Below are positions 62,453 through 64,000 of a DNA stretch of 64,000 nucleotides, one piece after another. The stretch spans positions 1 to 64,000 of the forward strand of contig CAXXXO010000004.1 of NCBI GenBank assembly GCA_963674625.2, in the 5' to 3' direction. Made by a program: the position numbers and the translations under genes. The DNA is from JALHFZ01 sp963674625 (lineage in GTDB: Bacteria; Synergistota; Synergistia; Synergistales; Aminobacteriaceae). The notes beneath the pieces were generated by a model. The model was not told the origin of the DNA and searched no databases. It was given only the letters and a program-made list of their open reading frames with translations. Every line of letters begins with the position of its first letter. Within the stretch, counting starts at the first letter, position 1.

Positions 62453-63545
62453 ACGTTATCCTGTCGTTCATGTTGATCTTCAAGCGATCAAGTGCAATGC
62501 CGCACTAATCAGTAGATACTGCGCAAACGCCGGCATAGGGATAGCCGCCGTCCTCAAGGGAGTAGACGGAGACCCACATATAGCAGAAGCCTGCGCGGCT
62601 GCAGGAATAGACCAAATGGCTGCGGCAAGGCCTTCGCAGCTTCGCAGGATGAAGCAAGCGATGCCGGATATCAAAACCCTTCTTCTCCGTATTCCTCAGC
62701 TCTCGGAAATTGAGGAGGCTGTCAGGTGGGCGGATGTTAGCCTCAACTCCCAGTGCGCGACGCTGACTGCTCTGAACGAAGAAGCGGGCAGGCAAAAAAA
62801 ACAGCACGGCGTGATTCTGATGCTTGATGTGGGCGATTTGCGCGAAGGTGTGGTCTCTTCTGACAAACTCACGGAAATGGCCGTGCGGTGCGAAAGAGAG
62901 TTCGCGAACCTCCACCTGTACGGCATTGGAACGGCGTTATGCTGCTTCGGCTCGATTCTGCCATCGCGAGAGAACCTGTCCGTTCTTCAGGAGGCCGCCA
63001 TAAAGGTTGAACAAGCGATAGGTAGAGGGCTGGAGGTAGTATCTGGCGGCAGTTCCATATCCTTGGTTGCTCTTAAAAATGGCGAGGTGCCTGAGCGCAT
63101 CAATCACTTGCGCATCGGCGGATGCCTGCTTAACCCAATCACGATGTGGCTGAACAGACGTTTCAGAATACCCGGAATGAATAATGATACATTTTTACTC
63201 GAGTCCCAGGTTGTCGAGCTGGAGCGTAAACCGTCAGCTCCCTGGGGCAAATCCAGTGTAGATTGGTCAGGCCATACTGTAGAATATGAAGACAAGGGGG
63301 AGCGCCTACGGGCAATCGTGGCCATAGGTGCACAAGATATTGGGGACTCAAACGCGCTGATACCCTGCGAGAAGGGGATTACCGTGCTCGGGGGAAGCAG
63401 CGATCATACAGTCATAGATGTTGAAGAATACAAAGGGGCTTTGCATGTGGGCAGCGTGATCCGGTTCCATGTTAAATATCAAGCTATGATGCACGCCTTT
63501 TGCACGCATGATGTCATGAAAAAATATGTAAACAGCATTCATTGA
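62442..63545 (+). CDS. Ornithine/alanine racemase-family PLP enzyme
   Basis: The 367-residue protein resembles ornithine racemase and its relatives. A-A-V-L-K-G-V-D-G-D-P near residue 32 has the PLP lysine. D-V-S-L-N-S and M-L-D-V-G-D-L-R-E-G-V are strand blocks of the alanine-racemase barrel. G-G-S-S-I-S-L...I-N-H-L-R-I-G-G-C is the phosphate-binding part. ATG 62442 overlaps the ATPase stop by 11 bases; ATG 62430 is also possible. It probably racemises an imported D- or L-amino acid. Confidence 0.8.
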   Translation: MGTERYPVVHVDLQAIKCNAALISRYCANAGIGIAAVLKGVDGDPHIAEACAAAGIDQMAAARPSQLRRMKQAMPDIKTLLLRIPQLSEIEEAVRWADVSLNSQCATLTALNEEAGRQKKQHGVILMLDVGDLREGVVSSDKLTEMAVRCEREFANLHLYGIGTALCCFGSILPSRENLSVLQEAAIKVEQAIGRGLEVVSGGSSISLVALKNGEVPERINHLRIGGCLLNPITMWLNRRFRIPGMNNDTFLLESQVVELERKPSAPWGKSSVDWSGHTVEYEDKGERLRAIVAIGAQDIGDSNALIPCEKGITVLGGSSDHTVIDVEEYKGALHVGSVIRFHVKYQAMMHAFCTHDVMKKYVNSIH

Positions 63546-63565
63546 AAATATATAGGGGGTAAATT

Positions 63566-64000
63566 ATGATTTTCGGCATACTCAAGGACATCAAGGAAGG
63601 CGAAAACAGAGTGATCTGTACGCCTATGGAAGTGCGTAGCCTGGTAGCGGACGGGCATCAAGTCCTCGCCCAGCACAACTGCGGCAAACTCAGCGGTTTT
63701 CCAGATGAAAAATATGCTGAGGCGGGCGCAAAGATCGTTGAAAGTGCAAAGGAAATATACGAGCGCTGCGAAATGGTAGCCAAGGTAAAGGAATTTGAAA
63801 AGAGCGAGTGGCCCCTTATCAGAAAGGATCAGATCATTCTGGGCTGCATACACCCCGCTGCTCATCCTGAGGAGTTAGACGCGCTTCTTACATCTGGCTG
63901 CATCGCTTTTACCGCTGAGGACTGCCATCGTTATGGTTCCCCGAACTGTGAGGCAGCAGGCAAGCAGGGCGCACTGTTCGGTCTTGAATCCATGCTGACC
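63566..64000 (+). CDS. Alanine dehydrogenase/PNT-family protein, 5' part
   Basis: The first 145 residues fit the N-terminal domain of alanine dehydrogenase and related N5-(carboxyethyl)ornithine synthase: M-I-F-G-I-L-K-D-I-K-E-G-E-N-R-V, T-P-M-E-V-R-S-L-V-A-D-G-H, S-G-F-P-D-E-K-Y-A-E-A-G-A, K-V-K-E. The NAD-binding domain lies beyond the window. GGGGG is 6 bases ahead of the ATG. Behind a racemase it would deaminate or modify the racemised amino acid. Confidence 0.78.
   Translation, partial: MIFGILKDIKEGENRVICTPMEVRSLVADGHQVLAQHNCGKLSGFPDEKYAEAGAKIVESAKEIYERCEMVAKVKEFEKSEWPLIRKDQIILGCIHPAAHPEELDALLTSGCIAFTAEDCHRYGSPNCEAAGKQGALFGLESMLT

Noticed and set aside
1..64000. CRISPR arrays, tRNA or rRNA genes
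   Set aside because: No regularly spaced direct repeats and no tRNA- or rRNA-like stretches were seen by eye in the intergenic regions; a tRNA/covariance search would be decisive.

Overview
The window looks like chromosomal DNA of a diderm, anaerobic, amino-acid- and peptide-fermenting bacterium. Synergistota (an Aminivibrio/Synergistaceae-like organism) fits best. This is inferred from the gene set: a TRAP (DctPQM) system, two TRAP-TAXI systems, a dipeptide ABC importer, a sodium symporter, D-amino-acid and peptide hydrolases, and a glycine cleavage system with a split P-protein. No rRNA, tRNA or single-copy marker is present to prove it. Most of the window is GC-rich; 34.5-35.7, 40.4-46.0 and 55.9-64.0 kb are visibly richer in A+T.

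Layout. 0-0.3 kb: the end of a SYLF-domain lipid-binding gene. 0.4-4.0 kb (-): dctP-dctQ-dctM with a VanX-type D-Ala-D-Ala dipeptidase. 4.1-7.5 kb (-): a GH57 glycosidase overlapping an EamA-type exporter gene. 7.6-13.7 kb (+): a glycogen cluster malQ-glgP-glgA-glgC, divergent from the GH57 gene. 13.8-14.8 kb (-): three small envelope or stress proteins. 15.0-18.4 kb (-): a giant AsmA/TamB-like protein. 18.5-26.2 kb (-): lplA-gcvT-gcvH-gcvPA-gcvPB-lpdA-dapF, a complete glycine cleavage operon with its own lipoate ligase. 26.5-30.0 kb (-): a small membrane protein, a sodium:solute symporter and an N-acyl-D-amino-acid deacylase. 30.4-33.4 kb (+): TRAP-TAXI system 1.

33.5-40.3 kb mixes live genes (4-hydroxybutyrate dehydrogenase, a CWC Cys-rich protein, a TauE/SafE permease, a creatininase-family amidase, a secreted protein) with decayed ones: a TauE/SafE gene with three frameshifts, the tail of a CobU-like gene, a nucleotidyltransferase with an internal deletion and a premature stop, a methyltransferase with two nonsense codons, and the end of an IS256-type transposase. 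40.4-46.0 kb is an AT-rich island (M20 amidohydrolase, imidazolonepropionase-like amidohydrolase, TRAP-TAXI system 2) with an IS256 remnant on one side, an IS3 remnant on the other, and an imperfect 27-bp direct repeat at both borders. 46.7-55.8 kb (-) is a five-gene operon of exported proteins (Asp-box propeller, polytopic membrane protein, NTF2-like protein, zinc phospholipase-C-like/PKD protein, NHL/TPR protein) that I cannot match to a described system; it is the best candidate for something new. 55.8-56.9 kb is decayed sequence. 56.9-64.0 kb (+) is a dipeptide ABC importer followed by an ornithine/alanine-racemase-like enzyme and an alanine-dehydrogenase-family protein cut by the window end.

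The functional theme is import and breakdown of amino acids and peptides, with repeated signs of D-amino-acid use (VanX-type dipeptidase, N-acyl-D-amino-acid deacylase, PLP racemase, alanine-dehydrogenase family), plus glycine oxidation and glycogen storage. I recognise no transcriptional regulator in the 64 kb. In three transport operons a strong stem-loop sits directly behind the binding-protein gene.
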